NCBI GenBank assembly: GCA_016702415.1
Contig: JADJEA010000029.1
Location: forward strand, 62,001 to 126,000
Length of the DNA: 64,000 bases
Reading direction: 5' to 3'
Source: Nostocoides sp.
GTDB taxonomy: Bacteria; Actinomycetota; Actinomycetes; Actinomycetales; Dermatophilaceae
Position numbers and translations under genes: made by a program. Below the pieces are notes generated by a model, which had not been told where the DNA came from, did not search any database, and saw only the letters and a program-made list of their open reading frames with translations. Below, one piece after another: positions 16,729 through 26,018 of this stretch. The number at the start of each line of letters is the position of its first letter. The first letter of the stretch is position 1.

Positions 16729-18979
16729 CGTCGAGGTAGTCGCCGGCAGTGGCCCCCGCCGAGCTGAGCGCATCGGCCGCCGCGCGGCTGCGCGCGGACT
16801 CGGCTGCCCAGGAGGACGGATCGGCATACGCCCGGATGCGCGCGGCGGCCTCCCGGGGACTGGAGACGACCCAGTCGGGGGTGGCGGCGTAGATCGTCCG
16901 GGCCCCATCGACCGCTGCCACCTGGGGCCAGTCGCGGATCACGGGTACGCATCCGGAGACGGCCGCCTCGACAACGCCCACGGGCCAGCCCTCGACGACG
17001 CTGGTGGAGAGCGCGAAGCCGCACGCGTCCAGGGCCTCTTCCAGGCGCTGGGTGAAGCCGACCCAGACGATGGCATCCCGAAGGGTCGGGTCGGCGGTCA
17101 GGGCCCGGAAGCGTTCGAGATAGTCGGCGACCGGGACGAGGGCGGAGTCGGCGAAGTCGCGTCCGATGAGATGCAGACGCCAGGTGGGGTCGTCGGCGAG
17201 GAGTTCGCGAAGGGTCTCGACGGCGAAGATCGGGTCCTTGACCCGCCGGCCCCAGCCGACCATGGCGATGGCGCGTTCGGCCCCAGGGTGTTTGGGCCGG
17301 CGATAGCGCTCGACGTCGATGATGTTGTTGACGACGACGAGCGGAGTCGGGAGCGGCTCGCCGGGGGAGGCGAGTTGGGGAGCGACGAATGCGCGCACAT
17401 GCTCGCTGACCAGCAGCACCGCGGCGACGCGCGGCCAGCGGACGAATTGCGCCCACGCCTTGGTCGCGTCGACACGGTGCATACGCACCACGAGCCGCGC
17501 GGACTCGGGGGCGAGATGGGACGCGAACAACGCCCCGGGATCGCACCAGTCGGCGAACACGACATCGGCATCGGCCAGCCGGGCGGCGAGGACGTCGAGT
17601 TGACGCCGCGCTCCTCGATCCTCCGGCAGGCCGCACCAGCGCGGCGGATCGGCCAGACGCAGCCATTCGCCGACGATCTGCTCGGTCGGGTCGCGGCGCT
17701 TGAGCATCGGGCCGAGGTCGTCAGCCAGGACGACGTCCGGCTCCAGACCCGCGGCGGTGAGAACGTCGACGACCGGCTGGAAGAACGAGCCGTACGCTCC
17801 GGCCAGGACGACGACCCTCGGCGGTCGGCCAGGACCTGCGGGTTCGGCTGTTTCGGCCGGTCCGGGACCGTGCGGTGGGGGGGTCTGCGGGCGGGTGAGG
17901 GAGGCGGCATACCGCCCGAAGCAGGACTCGCGCCACGGGGCCAGGACGGCCGTCGCGTCCTCGACGATCAGCGAACGCGGGCCATCGGCGTGGAGTTCAC
18001 TGTGGAAGACCAGGCGCAGCCCCAGGGTGACCAGCCGCACGGCGCCGCTGAGATCGCCGCCATCGACGCGATCCATCGCGGCATCGAAGGCCGACCGCGC
18101 AGCGTCGACATCGCCTGGTTCCGGGCCGGAGCCGAGGCTGAGCTGCGCGATGCGCAGAAGTGCGGGCAAGCCGTTGGCCCGCTGGTCGGCCTCGGACAGG
18201 CGCGCAAAGAAGGGGGCCTGGGTGCTCAGCTCGCGGTATCCCGAGGACGCGAGAAGGTCGGCTGCGGCCCGCCCGATGGCCTCGACCGTCGCCGGTGACC
18301 GATGGGTGACGGCGAGCGCCTCCTCGAGCAGGACGGCCAGACCGGCCCGCCCTTGCGCGCCCGCCTGATGCGTGCGGAGCAGCTGCCGGCGACGCACATC
18401 GGCGAGGTCGTCGACGAACGCCGTCCATTCGAGGATCTCGAGGTCGGGCTGCCGACTGAGCCGTCGCACCTGACCGGCCTTGCCCGCCGGCACGACGACC
18501 TCGGCCGCCCGCGCGAAAACCTTTGCGGCCGTGGGATTGCCGCGAAGAGCGGCCACCAGGCGCCGACCGGTTTCGAGGTCACCACCCGCGATCCCAGGGC
18601 CGAGATGAACCTGCTTGACCGTCGACGGCAGTCCCCGGAGGGCGCGGCGGCCGGTATGGACGATATGGGCCCGCGCGGGCTCCCCGGCGGTGGCCAAGGC
18701 CCATTGGTGGGCCACGTGGGCCGCCATGGTGGGGTCCTCGGCCAGGATGAGGATGTCCCGGAGGCGACGGGGCGGTTCCGTTGCAGCGGAGCCCGTCTCC
18801 CGTGCTGTCGTCTTAGGTGGTGCCGTCTCACGTGGTGCCGTCTCCGCTGACCCCGACACAGCCGTTGCCGACACAGCGGGCGCCAACTCCGTCCGCGTCG
18901 ACTGCGTGGATGCCGACTCGGACGGATCCGATGCCGAGGGGTCCGGCCGGACGTCCGGACTGGTGCGCTCGGAGGTCAT
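16679..18979 (-). CDS. Large GT-B glycosyltransferase (GT4-like C-terminal domain)
   Basis: 766 residues. The first about 80 are Ser/Thr/Pro-rich and probably disordered; a helical middle region (about 100-370) is of unknown role; the C-terminal about 400 residues are a GT-B fold (VVVLAGAYGSFFQPVVDVLTAAGL start, AIAMVGWGRRVKDP, WVGFTQRLEEALDACGFALS, then the E-x7-E-like VVEGWPVGVVEAAVSGCVPVI). Probably transfers a nucleotide-sugar residue to an envelope polysaccharide. ATG at 18977-18979 overlaps the upstream gene's stop (ATGA), so the two are coupled. The 3' end overlaps the convergent gene. Confidence 0.83.
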   Translation of the reverse strand: MTSERTSPDVRPDPSASDPSESASTQSTRTELAPAVSATAVSGSAETAPRETAPPKTTARETGSAATEPPRRLRDILILAEDPTMAAHVAHQWALATAGEPARAHIVHTGRRALRGLPSTVKQVHLGPGIAGGDLETGRRLVAALRGNPTAAKVFARAAEVVVPAGKAGQVRRLSRQPDLEILEWTAFVDDLADVRRRQLLRTHQAGAQGRAGLAVLLEEALAVTHRSPATVEAIGRAAADLLASSGYRELSTQAPFFARLSEADQRANGLPALLRIAQLSLGSGPEPGDVDAARSAFDAAMDRVDGGDLSGAVRLVTLGLRLVFHSELHADGPRSLIVEDATAVLAPWRESCFGRYAASLTRPQTPPPHGPGPAETAEPAGPGRPPRVVVLAGAYGSFFQPVVDVLTAAGLEPDVVLADDLGPMLKRRDPTEQIVGEWLRLADPPRWCGLPEDRGARRQLDVLAARLADADVVFADWCDPGALFASHLAPESARLVVRMHRVDATKAWAQFVRWPRVAAVLLVSEHVRAFVAPQLASPGEPLPTPLVVVNNIIDVERYRRPKHPGAERAIAMVGWGRRVKDPIFAVETLRELLADDPTWRLHLIGRDFADSALVPVADYLERFRALTADPTLRDAIVWVGFTQRLEEALDACGFALSTSVVEGWPVGVVEAAVSGCVPVIRDWPQVAAVDGARTIYAATPDWVVSSPREAAARIRAYADPSSWAAESARSRAAADALSSAGATAGDYLDVILGPWRVGEPAPPTD

Positions 18980-20955
18980 GTGGCCACCCGGGGACGACCT
19001 GGCGCGACGAGCAGCGCCTCCAGGCTGGGCACCTCCACGCCGAGATCGCGACTCCAGTCGGCGGCCTCCGCGTCGGTGGGGGCGGCATACGCGATATCCC
19101 GACCGAAAACCGCCCGGGCACCCTCGCGCAGGGCGAGAAGGTCGACGGCCACACCATCTCGCGGGGCCGGCAGCAGGGCCACGATCGTCTCGGCCCGGAC
19201 GGCCGGCACATCCAGGCTCGGCATCTCCAACAGACCCGGGGTCAGGACGACCAGGAGCGGAGTGGACGCGGGGTCGGAGACACTGATCAGGTCGATCTCC
19301 CCGGCCAGCACCGGGCCCATCGCCGCAGCCAGCGTCTCGGGCCGCCGCGGCCGGCCGAGGGTCGGATCCTCTTGGAAGACGAGGGCACTCGTTCGCGAGG
19401 GGTCCGCGATCAGTGACCGGGTCGGTTCGTCCGTCCACGCCGAGGGGATGGTCAGGTCCACGAGATACACCACGTCGTATGCCGATCGCGGACGCGGTGC
19501 TCCCGGCAGGTCGCGCCGGAAGGCCCAGGAGGCCGGGAAGGCCCGCCGCCGCAGTTGGTTGGGCCCGCGCAAGGGAGCGGCCGAGGGCGTCAACGAGCCG
19601 TGCCAGGCCCGGAATGAGGCCCGGTAAAGGGCGCGGTCCGGGGTCATCCAGAGCATCCGGAAGTCGCTGCGGGAGAGCGATCCTCCGCGCAGCCGGGTGA
19701 TGGCCAGAGGTGTGGAGGTGTCGAGTGTCGGACCGAGCCGGCGCTCGACGCGCTCGTGGTACTCGGAGTCGGCGCCCTTGCGCACGGTGTCGAAGACCCC
19801 GACCGTCTCGATGGTCGAGCGGCGGACCATGAACGAGGACGCATTGCGTCGTCGCGACGGATAGCCGAGCCAGCCGACCGTCAGATCGTCCAGCGCCCGG
19901 ATCGCATCGCTGCGGCTCGCCGGGGCGAACGGGTTGTCCCGCAGCAGCGTCACCTGATCGGCGATGCGTTGGGGATGCGACCAGTCGTCGGCGTCTTGTG
20001 TCGTCACGAAGTGGCCGCGGGCCCGGGTGATCGCCTCGTTGCGACCGAGATAGCTCCCGCCGTTGACCGGCATCCGAATCACCTCGACCCGCGGGTCGAG
20101 CGCGACCGCCTCGTCGAAGACCTCGGAGTAGCCCGGCCCGGAGGCGTCGTCGACGAGGAGGATCTCGAGGTTGCCATAGGTCTGGCTGACCATCGAGGCA
20201 ACGGAGTTGACCAGCCCCGCATCCGGCCGGAAGCACGGGACGATGACCGTCACCAAAGGTCCGTCCACCGAGGGCCCAGTCGGCGCGCTCAACCCGTCGA
20301 AGGGATGCACGGCGGTTGCGTCGACAGCGACGGGTGCCAGGCCGGCGGCGACGAACCGCGCATTGAACAACCCCAGCCAACGGGCAACGGCATCGGCCGC
20401 ACCCTCCTCGACGGCTCCGAGTCCCGCGGCACGGCCCGCTGCCGCAAGAACCCCGGCGTCACGGGCATACGGGTTGGCGAGATCGAGCTGGAGGTCGGCC
20501 TTCTCCGCCGCGGTCAGTGGCAGGACGTCGAGCATCCGGCGCAGGCCGGACCGGTCACCGGCGAGGCAGGCCAGTTGAGCGCAGAGGAAGGCGGCCGACT
20601 CCGCCTCGCTGAAAGGTCCGGGACCAAGGCGGTCGAGGACATCCGCATACCCGGCTCGCGCCCGAGACTGGTCACGGATCCGTTCGTCGCCGACGGCCCA
20701 GACGGTGGCCAGCGCGAGCGTCTCCTGTGGGCGTCGCAGACACCGATCGGGCCACCGACCGCTGGTGTCGAGGGCGGTGGCGAGGGCGGCGGCATCGGCA
20801 TACCCCTCGCTCGCGCGGAGGGCGAGGACGTCGAGGAGTTTCGGGGCTCCCGTGCGCAGAGCAGCCCGCCCGAGACCGTGGATCTCGGTCACCGGGAGGG
20901 GGCGGGCGGCCAGGCGCGAGACCGCGGCATCGACGACGGGAACCCGCGCCAGCAT
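18976..20955 (-). CDS. GT-A glycosyltransferase (family 2-like) with flanking domains
   Basis: 659 residues. An N-terminal helical, TPR-like region (1-230) precedes a GT2 catalytic domain: VTVIVPCFRPDAGLVNSVASM, LLVDDASGPGYS and the DxD-type TTQDADDWSHPQR. A C-terminal about 200 residues (RPRSAYDVVYLVDLTIPS onwards) has no clear match. ATG 20953-20955 with GAGGCGG upstream; an earlier in-frame start is less likely. First gene of a two-gene leftward operon and divergent from the next cluster across about 104 bases. The domain order closely parallels the N-terminal half of the 963-residue protein at 21761-24652, so they are paralogues. Confidence 0.85.
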   Translation of the reverse strand: MLARVPVVDAAVSRLAARPLPVTEIHGLGRAALRTGAPKLLDVLALRASEGYADAAALATALDTSGRWPDRCLRRPQETLALATVWAVGDERIRDQSRARAGYADVLDRLGPGPFSEAESAAFLCAQLACLAGDRSGLRRMLDVLPLTAAEKADLQLDLANPYARDAGVLAAAGRAAGLGAVEEGAADAVARWLGLFNARFVAAGLAPVAVDATAVHPFDGLSAPTGPSVDGPLVTVIVPCFRPDAGLVNSVASMVSQTYGNLEILLVDDASGPGYSEVFDEAVALDPRVEVIRMPVNGGSYLGRNEAITRARGHFVTTQDADDWSHPQRIADQVTLLRDNPFAPASRSDAIRALDDLTVGWLGYPSRRRNASSFMVRRSTIETVGVFDTVRKGADSEYHERVERRLGPTLDTSTPLAITRLRGGSLSRSDFRMLWMTPDRALYRASFRAWHGSLTPSAAPLRGPNQLRRRAFPASWAFRRDLPGAPRPRSAYDVVYLVDLTIPSAWTDEPTRSLIADPSRTSALVFQEDPTLGRPRRPETLAAAMGPVLAGEIDLISVSDPASTPLLVVLTPGLLEMPSLDVPAVRAETIVALLPAPRDGVAVDLLALREGARAVFGRDIAYAAPTDAEAADWSRDLGVEVPSLEALLVAPGRPRVAT

Positions 20956-21059
20956 CGAAACCGCCTCTCGGCTGCATGGAATAATCGCCGAGCGTAATGC
21001 AGGGTGCCGGTCAGCAATTGGCCCCACTGCCGCCGACTCGACCTGGAGGATCCGCCTCG

Positions 21060-21764
21060 ATGACGTCCAAGCGCGTGCTCGCCGGACTCGGGGCGCTGGG
21101 CCTCCTCGGCCTGCTCGCCGTCATCGGGGCGCTGACCCATTGGGCCTGGCTGATCGTCCTCGGTCTCGCGGGCATGATCGGCGTCCTCGGGATCGTCGCC
21201 CTCAACACCAACACGCTCGTGCGCAGTCACCGGATCGCGTGGGACAAGTCGATGCGCCAAGGCGGCGGCAGTCCCACCGGCAGCGCGACCTTTGGCCCGG
21301 TCGGCGTCGCGGCAAGCGAGAAGGATCTGACCGGCGCACTGCGGCTCATCCAGGCGCAGTATGTCGGGCGCCTCGACCGTGCGCAGACCACGCTCGAGCG
21401 GGCCGCCGCCCGACTCGATGAGATGGGCACCTCCGGGGGCACATCCGCCGGCACATCCGCGGGCACATCCGCGGGCACATCCGCGGGCACCCCCGGTGCC
21501 ACCCCAGCCAGCAGCGCCCAGGACGACCCGATCGCCACCCTCCCGTCGGACGCGATCCTGAGCCTGTATGCCGTCTCCCCCGCCACCCTCGATCTCGCCG
21601 CCCGGGCGGTGGCCCGCGGGATCGCCGTCGTCGTCGTCGATCCCGACAGCGCCGACCGCGAGCACCTGGCCCGTGCCGGTCTCGACGAGGTGACGTTGGT
21701 GGACGCCGAGTCCGTGCCCGCGGGCGGGGTGACCATCACCCTCCCGGTGCCGAGCGCCCAGTGA
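21060..21764 (+). CDS. Membrane protein with two N-terminal helices and Thr-Ser-Ala-Gly repeats
   Basis: 234 residues. Two hydrophobic helices (about 8-30 and 32-50) anchor it; a short low-complexity linker with four to five tandem TSAG units follows (about 122-145); the last 90 residues look like a Rossmann-like half domain (ILSLYAVSPATLDLAARAVARG, VVVVDPDSADREHL). No known family recognised. GGAGGA lies nine bases before ATG 21060. Its stop overlaps the next start (GTGA), so it is translated with the glycosyltransferase that follows and may anchor or regulate it. Confidence 0.72.
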   Translation: MTSKRVLAGLGALGLLGLLAVIGALTHWAWLIVLGLAGMIGVLGIVALNTNTLVRSHRIAWDKSMRQGGGSPTGSATFGPVGVAASEKDLTGALRLIQAQYVGRLDRAQTTLERAAARLDEMGTSGGTSAGTSAGTSAGTSAGTPGATPASSAQDDPIATLPSDAILSLYAVSPATLDLAARAVARGIAVVVVDPDSADREHLARAGLDEVTLVDAESVPAGGVTITLPVPSAQ

Positions 21765-24652
21765 CGCCACCTCCGGGGCCATCGTCGCCGGGTGCGGAGC
21801 GCGACCGAGCCCGGCGGGCCGTCATCGACAATCTCGCCAAGGGCATCCCGCCGCAGGATCGCGGCTTCGCCCCCACCCTCCTGCGCGCCCGCATCCCCTC
21901 GGGCAGAGAGGTATTGGCCGCGCGGGCGACCCATGGGTCGCATCTCGCGGAGGGGCTCGACGCGATCGGGCGCGAGGCTGCCGCGGCGGGACCGGGTGGC
22001 CTCGACCCCAAGGCCGTGGCGGCGGTGGCGAGCTTCGAGGGGGAGTTGGTCGCGGCATACGCCCAGGTCAGCGCCCTGATGGGCGGGGATGCGGACGGGC
22101 GCGCGGTCGGACTCGGCCTCTACCTACTGCTCGACAAGGGGGGTCGCCTAAGGGACCTCAAGCGTCGGCACCTCGATCTCTACCCGCAGTTGTTGTATGC
22201 CGCGGGCCGCCTCGACGACGCCCGCCAGGCCCTCGGCGACACGCTCACGCCGTCGGTCGTCGACTTCCTCCGCGCCGACCTCGCCCACCCGTCGACGGGG
22301 GGAACCCCCGCCACCTGGCTGGCCGCGCTCTCCGCCGCGCTGGCACCGAACCCGGAGACCGTCGGGGTCGCGTTGGCTCCCGCCACGGGATCGGGCGCTC
22401 CTGGTGACCCGCACGCGGGGACGGCCTGGCCGGACGGGCTACGGGGCGCCCCCCTCTTCGACCGACTCGTGGCCGCCACCGCACCGGCTCCCCTGCACGG
22501 CCCCTTGGTCACGGTCATCACCAGCGCCTACAACCCGGGCCCCCCCCTGCTGACCGCCGCCCGCTCGCTCATCGCGCAGTCCTGGCAGGACTGGGAACTC
22601 CTGATCGTCGACGACGCCTCCCCCGACCCGGGCGCCGCCGCCGTCCTCGACGAGGTCGCCGGCCTGGACCCGCGCATCCGCGTCATCCGCAAGGCGGTCA
22701 ACGGCGGGACCTACCGCGCCCGCAATACGGCACTGCGCCTCTGTGGAGGCGACTTTGTCACCTGTCTCGACTCGGACGACTGGGCCCATCCCCAGCGACT
22801 CGAACTCGGCCTGCTGCCCCTGCTGGCCGAGCCCGGCCTCATGGCCACTCGATCCCTCGGCGTCCGCGCCGACGAGGACTTGCGGATCACCCGTCCGGGC
22901 TATCTCGGACCATTTCCGGCCGCCTCCTCCCTGCTCTTCCGCGCCCCGCAGGTCACGGGGCGGATCGGTTTCTTCGACACCGTACGCAAGGCCGCCGACA
23001 CCGAGTACGCCCGCCGCATCGAGGCGGCCTTCGGCCAGCCGGTGCTCGACATCCCCCGCGACATCCTGACCATCCTGCGATCGAGCCCTCAGTCGCTCTC
23101 GGCCGACGAGTTCACCGCCGGCTGGCGCCACGAGGCGCGCCCCGCGTACAAGCAGGCCTACACGCGGTGGCACGAAACCATCACTGCCGCAGGCGCAGAC
23201 CCCTTCCTCGACCCGCTGGCACCGCGCCCCTTCCCGGCTCCCGCCCGGTGGACCCGACCGGTGGACGCGCGTCTCGGCATACCGGAGCATGTCGATGTCG
23301 TCCTCGGCGGCGATTGGCGCAGGTTCGGCGGGCCCCAAGTCTCGATGCTGCAGGAGATCGCCGCCTGCACCGCCGCGGGAATGCGCGTCGGCATCCTGCA
23401 TCTGGAGGCGCTGCGCTTCTACACCAGCGCAGACCAGCCCTTGTGCGGCCCGATCCAGGACCTCCTCGCGGCCGGAACCGTCACGCGCGTCTTTCCCGAC
23501 GACGACCTCGACGTCGACATCCTCCAGATCCGCTACCCGCCGATCCTTCAGTTCCCCCCGGCGTTGGCGCGCGCGTTCACGCCGAAGCGTCTCTTCGTCA
23601 TGGCCAATCAGGCCCCCCGTGAACTCGACGGCTCCGACCCGCGCTATGTCCCGGCCGACGTCACCGATAACGCCCGGGCGCTCTTCGGCACCGAGCCTCG
23701 CTGGATTCCCCAGGGACCGACGATCCGCGCCCTCCTGGAGGAGGAACTCGCGCCCGAATCGATCACCCCCTGGGACAACCCGGGCCTGATCGACATCGAC
23801 GCGTGGTACGTCCGGCCCGTGGACCGTCCGGTGGGCACCCGCCCGGTCGTCGGGCGCTTCTCACGCGATGACCGCATCAAGTTCCCCGACGACCCGCACG
23901 AACTCCTGACCGCCTACGCCCTACCCGAGACCTATGACGTGCGCATCCTCGGCGGTGCCCTCACGATCCCGAAGCTGCTCGCCCAGATCGACGCCCCGAT
24001 GCCGTCGAACTGGACACTGTTGGCGCACAAGGAGATCGACGTCAGGGAGTTCCTGCGGGGCCTCGACTTCGTCGTCTATATGGACAACCCGAACGCTTTC
24101 GAGGCCTTCGGCCGCGCCCTCCTGGAGTCGGCGACCTCCGGGGCCGTGTGCATCGCGGCACCGAAACACGCGGCGACCTTCGGCGACGCCTGTCTGTATG
24201 CCGAACCCGCCGGCGTCCGTCCCCTCCTCGACCGCCTGGTCGCCGACCCGGCCGCCTACCGCACCCAGGTCGAGCGCGCCCATCGCCACATCGAGCGGCA
24301 CTTCTCGACGGCGAGTTTCGCCGACCGGGTGCGCGCGATCCAGGACGAGATCGCCGCCACGACCCTGCCGGAGCCCCACGTCACGCACAGTAATCAGGCC
24401 CCGGGGTGGGTCACCATCGCCGTCCGGCGGCCCGCCGACGGGGAGTCGGCCGACGGGCTGGCGGCACGGCATACCGGCGGGGAGCGGGGCCGGGCCGCCG
24501 CCTTGGCGACCTTGCGCGCCCTCGCCGCCACCCTTCCGGAGGGTATGCCGTTGACTCCCGAGATCCTCGCCCCTGCCTGGCGCGCCGGGGTCACCGACGT
24601 TGCCCACCGGGTCGGCGGCGAGGTCCTCCGATTCACCAGTTCCGGAGCGTGA
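21761..24652 (+). CDS. Bifunctional GT-A/GT-B glycosyltransferase fusion
   Basis: 963 residues. Residues 1-240 are helical; about 247-450 is a GT2 catalytic domain (PLVTVITSAYNPGPPLLTAA, LLIVDDASPDPGAA, FVTCLDSDDWAHPQR with the DxD-like core); about 500-850 is a GT-B-like domain (GGPQVSMLQEIAACTAAGMR, FVVYMDNPNAFEAFGRALLE, SGAVCIAAPKHA); a short tail follows. Two sugar transfers in one chain suggest assembly of a repeating or branched glycan. GTG start 21761 overlaps the previous stop. Ends 25 bases before the convergent PIG-L gene. Confidence 0.83.
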   Translation: MTPPPGPSSPGAERDRARRAVIDNLAKGIPPQDRGFAPTLLRARIPSGREVLAARATHGSHLAEGLDAIGREAAAAGPGGLDPKAVAAVASFEGELVAAYAQVSALMGGDADGRAVGLGLYLLLDKGGRLRDLKRRHLDLYPQLLYAAGRLDDARQALGDTLTPSVVDFLRADLAHPSTGGTPATWLAALSAALAPNPETVGVALAPATGSGAPGDPHAGTAWPDGLRGAPLFDRLVAATAPAPLHGPLVTVITSAYNPGPPLLTAARSLIAQSWQDWELLIVDDASPDPGAAAVLDEVAGLDPRIRVIRKAVNGGTYRARNTALRLCGGDFVTCLDSDDWAHPQRLELGLLPLLAEPGLMATRSLGVRADEDLRITRPGYLGPFPAASSLLFRAPQVTGRIGFFDTVRKAADTEYARRIEAAFGQPVLDIPRDILTILRSSPQSLSADEFTAGWRHEARPAYKQAYTRWHETITAAGADPFLDPLAPRPFPAPARWTRPVDARLGIPEHVDVVLGGDWRRFGGPQVSMLQEIAACTAAGMRVGILHLEALRFYTSADQPLCGPIQDLLAAGTVTRVFPDDDLDVDILQIRYPPILQFPPALARAFTPKRLFVMANQAPRELDGSDPRYVPADVTDNARALFGTEPRWIPQGPTIRALLEEELAPESITPWDNPGLIDIDAWYVRPVDRPVGTRPVVGRFSRDDRIKFPDDPHELLTAYALPETYDVRILGGALTIPKLLAQIDAPMPSNWTLLAHKEIDVREFLRGLDFVVYMDNPNAFEAFGRALLESATSGAVCIAAPKHAATFGDACLYAEPAGVRPLLDRLVADPAAYRTQVERAHRHIERHFSTASFADRVRAIQDEIAATTLPEPHVTHSNQAPGWVTIAVRRPADGESADGLAARHTGGERGRAAALATLRALAATLPEGMPLTPEILAPAWRAGVTDVAHRVGGEVLRFTSSGA

Positions 24653-24677
24653 CCGACCCGCCGACGGGGCCGGTTTC

Positions 24678-25364
24678 TCAACCCGACGAGGCGAGGGAAT
24701 AGCTCCAGGCGGTCGGATCGAGGAGTTGATCGTCGAAATAGCGACGGACCGACTTCAGGCCCACGCCCCAGGCCCCGGCGTCGACGTCGGTGAACCGATA
24801 CGGCGCCTGCTCCCAGTAGCCGATCCGCGCGGTCTCGGGTTTGAGCGGGGCATCCTCGGCGATCTCCCGGTGCCAGGGCGCGACGAACATCCGCGGGGCC
24901 AGGACGATCTCCCCCTCGGCCCACAACTCCCGCACGACCAGCCCCATCGTCGCGTGATCGGGGTTGGCGTCGTATTCACTGACGACCCACACCTCGGCAT
25001 ACGGCATCCGACGGGTCCAGGCCCGCACCGCCCGGCGGGTGATCGCATGCACGAACCCGCCCTCGGACTGGCGTGGCTCGGCCATCGCCACGGCGCTCGC
25101 GGGCAGCCCGAGACGCGCGGCGCACGCCGCGAACTCGCGATCACGCACTCGCCCGATCTCCTCGCCCGTCGGCTCGTAACCGAGCAGTCGCGGCATATCG
25201 CGGGTGCGCACGATCGTCCCGTCGCCCAGCCCGAAGAGGACGAGTTGCACACCGCGGCCGGCCTCGACTGCATTGCGAAGCGCGGGGCCCATGATGAGCA
25301 ACTCGTCGTCCTGATGCGGCACGAGAGCCAGGATCGGCGGCCGGTCCCCGGAATGGGCAATCAC
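24678..25364 (-). CDS. PIG-L/LmbE-family deacetylase
   Basis: 228 residues. Zinc-dependent deacetylase fold with the two family motifs: PHQDDELL near residue 15 (the PHxDDE metal site) and EYDANPDHATMG near 130 (the second metal-binding His with its flanking Asp). Members remove acetyl from GlcNAc-type groups in mycothiol, antibiotics or surface glycans. Start is GTG 25362-25364, 48 bases from the divergent GNAT gene; longer in-frame starts overlap that gene and are rejected. Its neighbours suggest a surface glycan substrate; this is inference. Confidence 0.86.
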   Translation of the reverse strand: MIAHSGDRPPILALVPHQDDELLIMGPALRNAVEAGRGVQLVLFGLGDGTIVRTRDMPRLLGYEPTGEEIGRVRDREFAACAARLGLPASAVAMAEPRQSEGGFVHAITRRAVRAWTRRMPYAEVWVVSEYDANPDHATMGLVVRELWAEGEIVLAPRMFVAPWHREIAEDAPLKPETARIGYWEQAPYRFTDVDAGAWGVGLKSVRRYFDDQLLDPTAWSYSLASSG

Positions 25365-25412
25365 GGTGTCTAGGCTAGGAAGGGTCAGCCGGAGAGCGGG
25401 GAATTGGAGCCG

Positions 25413-26018
25413 ATGAGTCGTCGCGTGTCGCGCTTCGAGCGCCTGACGACCTTCGTCCGGGATCTCGATAACACTGTCCCCCAACCCGATCCGGACTCCG
25501 GCTATATCCTGGTTCCCGCGGATGCTCGATCGCTCGACGAGTTCCGCCGGGCCGAGCCCCGGGCGCTGACCGACCGCAAACACGGCGTGCTGCGCGACCG
25601 GCTCGGCACCGACGAGAGCGGGTGGCTGGTGCGGTCGGCGGCCGGCGACTGGCTCGGCTGGTGCCATCTCGTGCTCGGTCGCGGACCGAACACCCGGATC
25701 GGTCACGAACTCCGACTGCGCCCGGACGACGCCTTCCTGTATGACGATGCCACCCTCCCGCGCTATCGCCGCCGCGGGGTCCACGCCTTCACCATCGCCC
25801 GGCGACTCGAACTGGCTCGCGAGGCCGGAGCCGTGCGGGCGATCACGACGATCACCAACACCAATGCCGCGTCGATCGCCTCCTATCGCACGCTCGGGTT
25901 CCGGCCCCGCAGCCAGCTGGTCCATGTGCCCAGTCTCGGCCGGACCGTCGAGCTTCCCTTGACACCCGCGTGGCTCCGGGAGGTGGCGCGTGCAGGTCGA
26001 CGTCGTCCGCGACGCTGA
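25413..26018 (+). CDS. GNAT-family N-acetyltransferase
   Basis: 201 residues. The acetyl-CoA-binding motif A is visible as YDDATLPRYRRRGVHAFTIA near 110-130, followed by ITNTNAASIASYRTLGFRP, typical of GNAT C-terminal halves. A short N-terminal extension (SRFERLTTFVRDLDNT) precedes it. ATG 25413 is preferred over a TTG three codons upstream, with GGAGC before it. It overlaps the next gene by 29 bases, so the pair is coupled. It may re-acetylate an amino-sugar made by the PIG-L enzyme; this is inference. Confidence 0.82.
   Translation: MSRRVSRFERLTTFVRDLDNTVPQPDPDSGYILVPADARSLDEFRRAEPRALTDRKHGVLRDRLGTDESGWLVRSAAGDWLGWCHLVLGRGPNTRIGHELRLRPDDAFLYDDATLPRYRRRGVHAFTIARRLELAREAGAVRAITTITNTNAASIASYRTLGFRPRSQLVHVPSLGRTVELPLTPAWLREVARAGRRRPRR

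Noticed and set aside
18980..20380. N-terminal extension of the GT-B gene to make a 1233-residue protein
   Set aside because: The extension is out of frame with the GT-A gene that clearly occupies that DNA; an ATGA overlap marks the real start.
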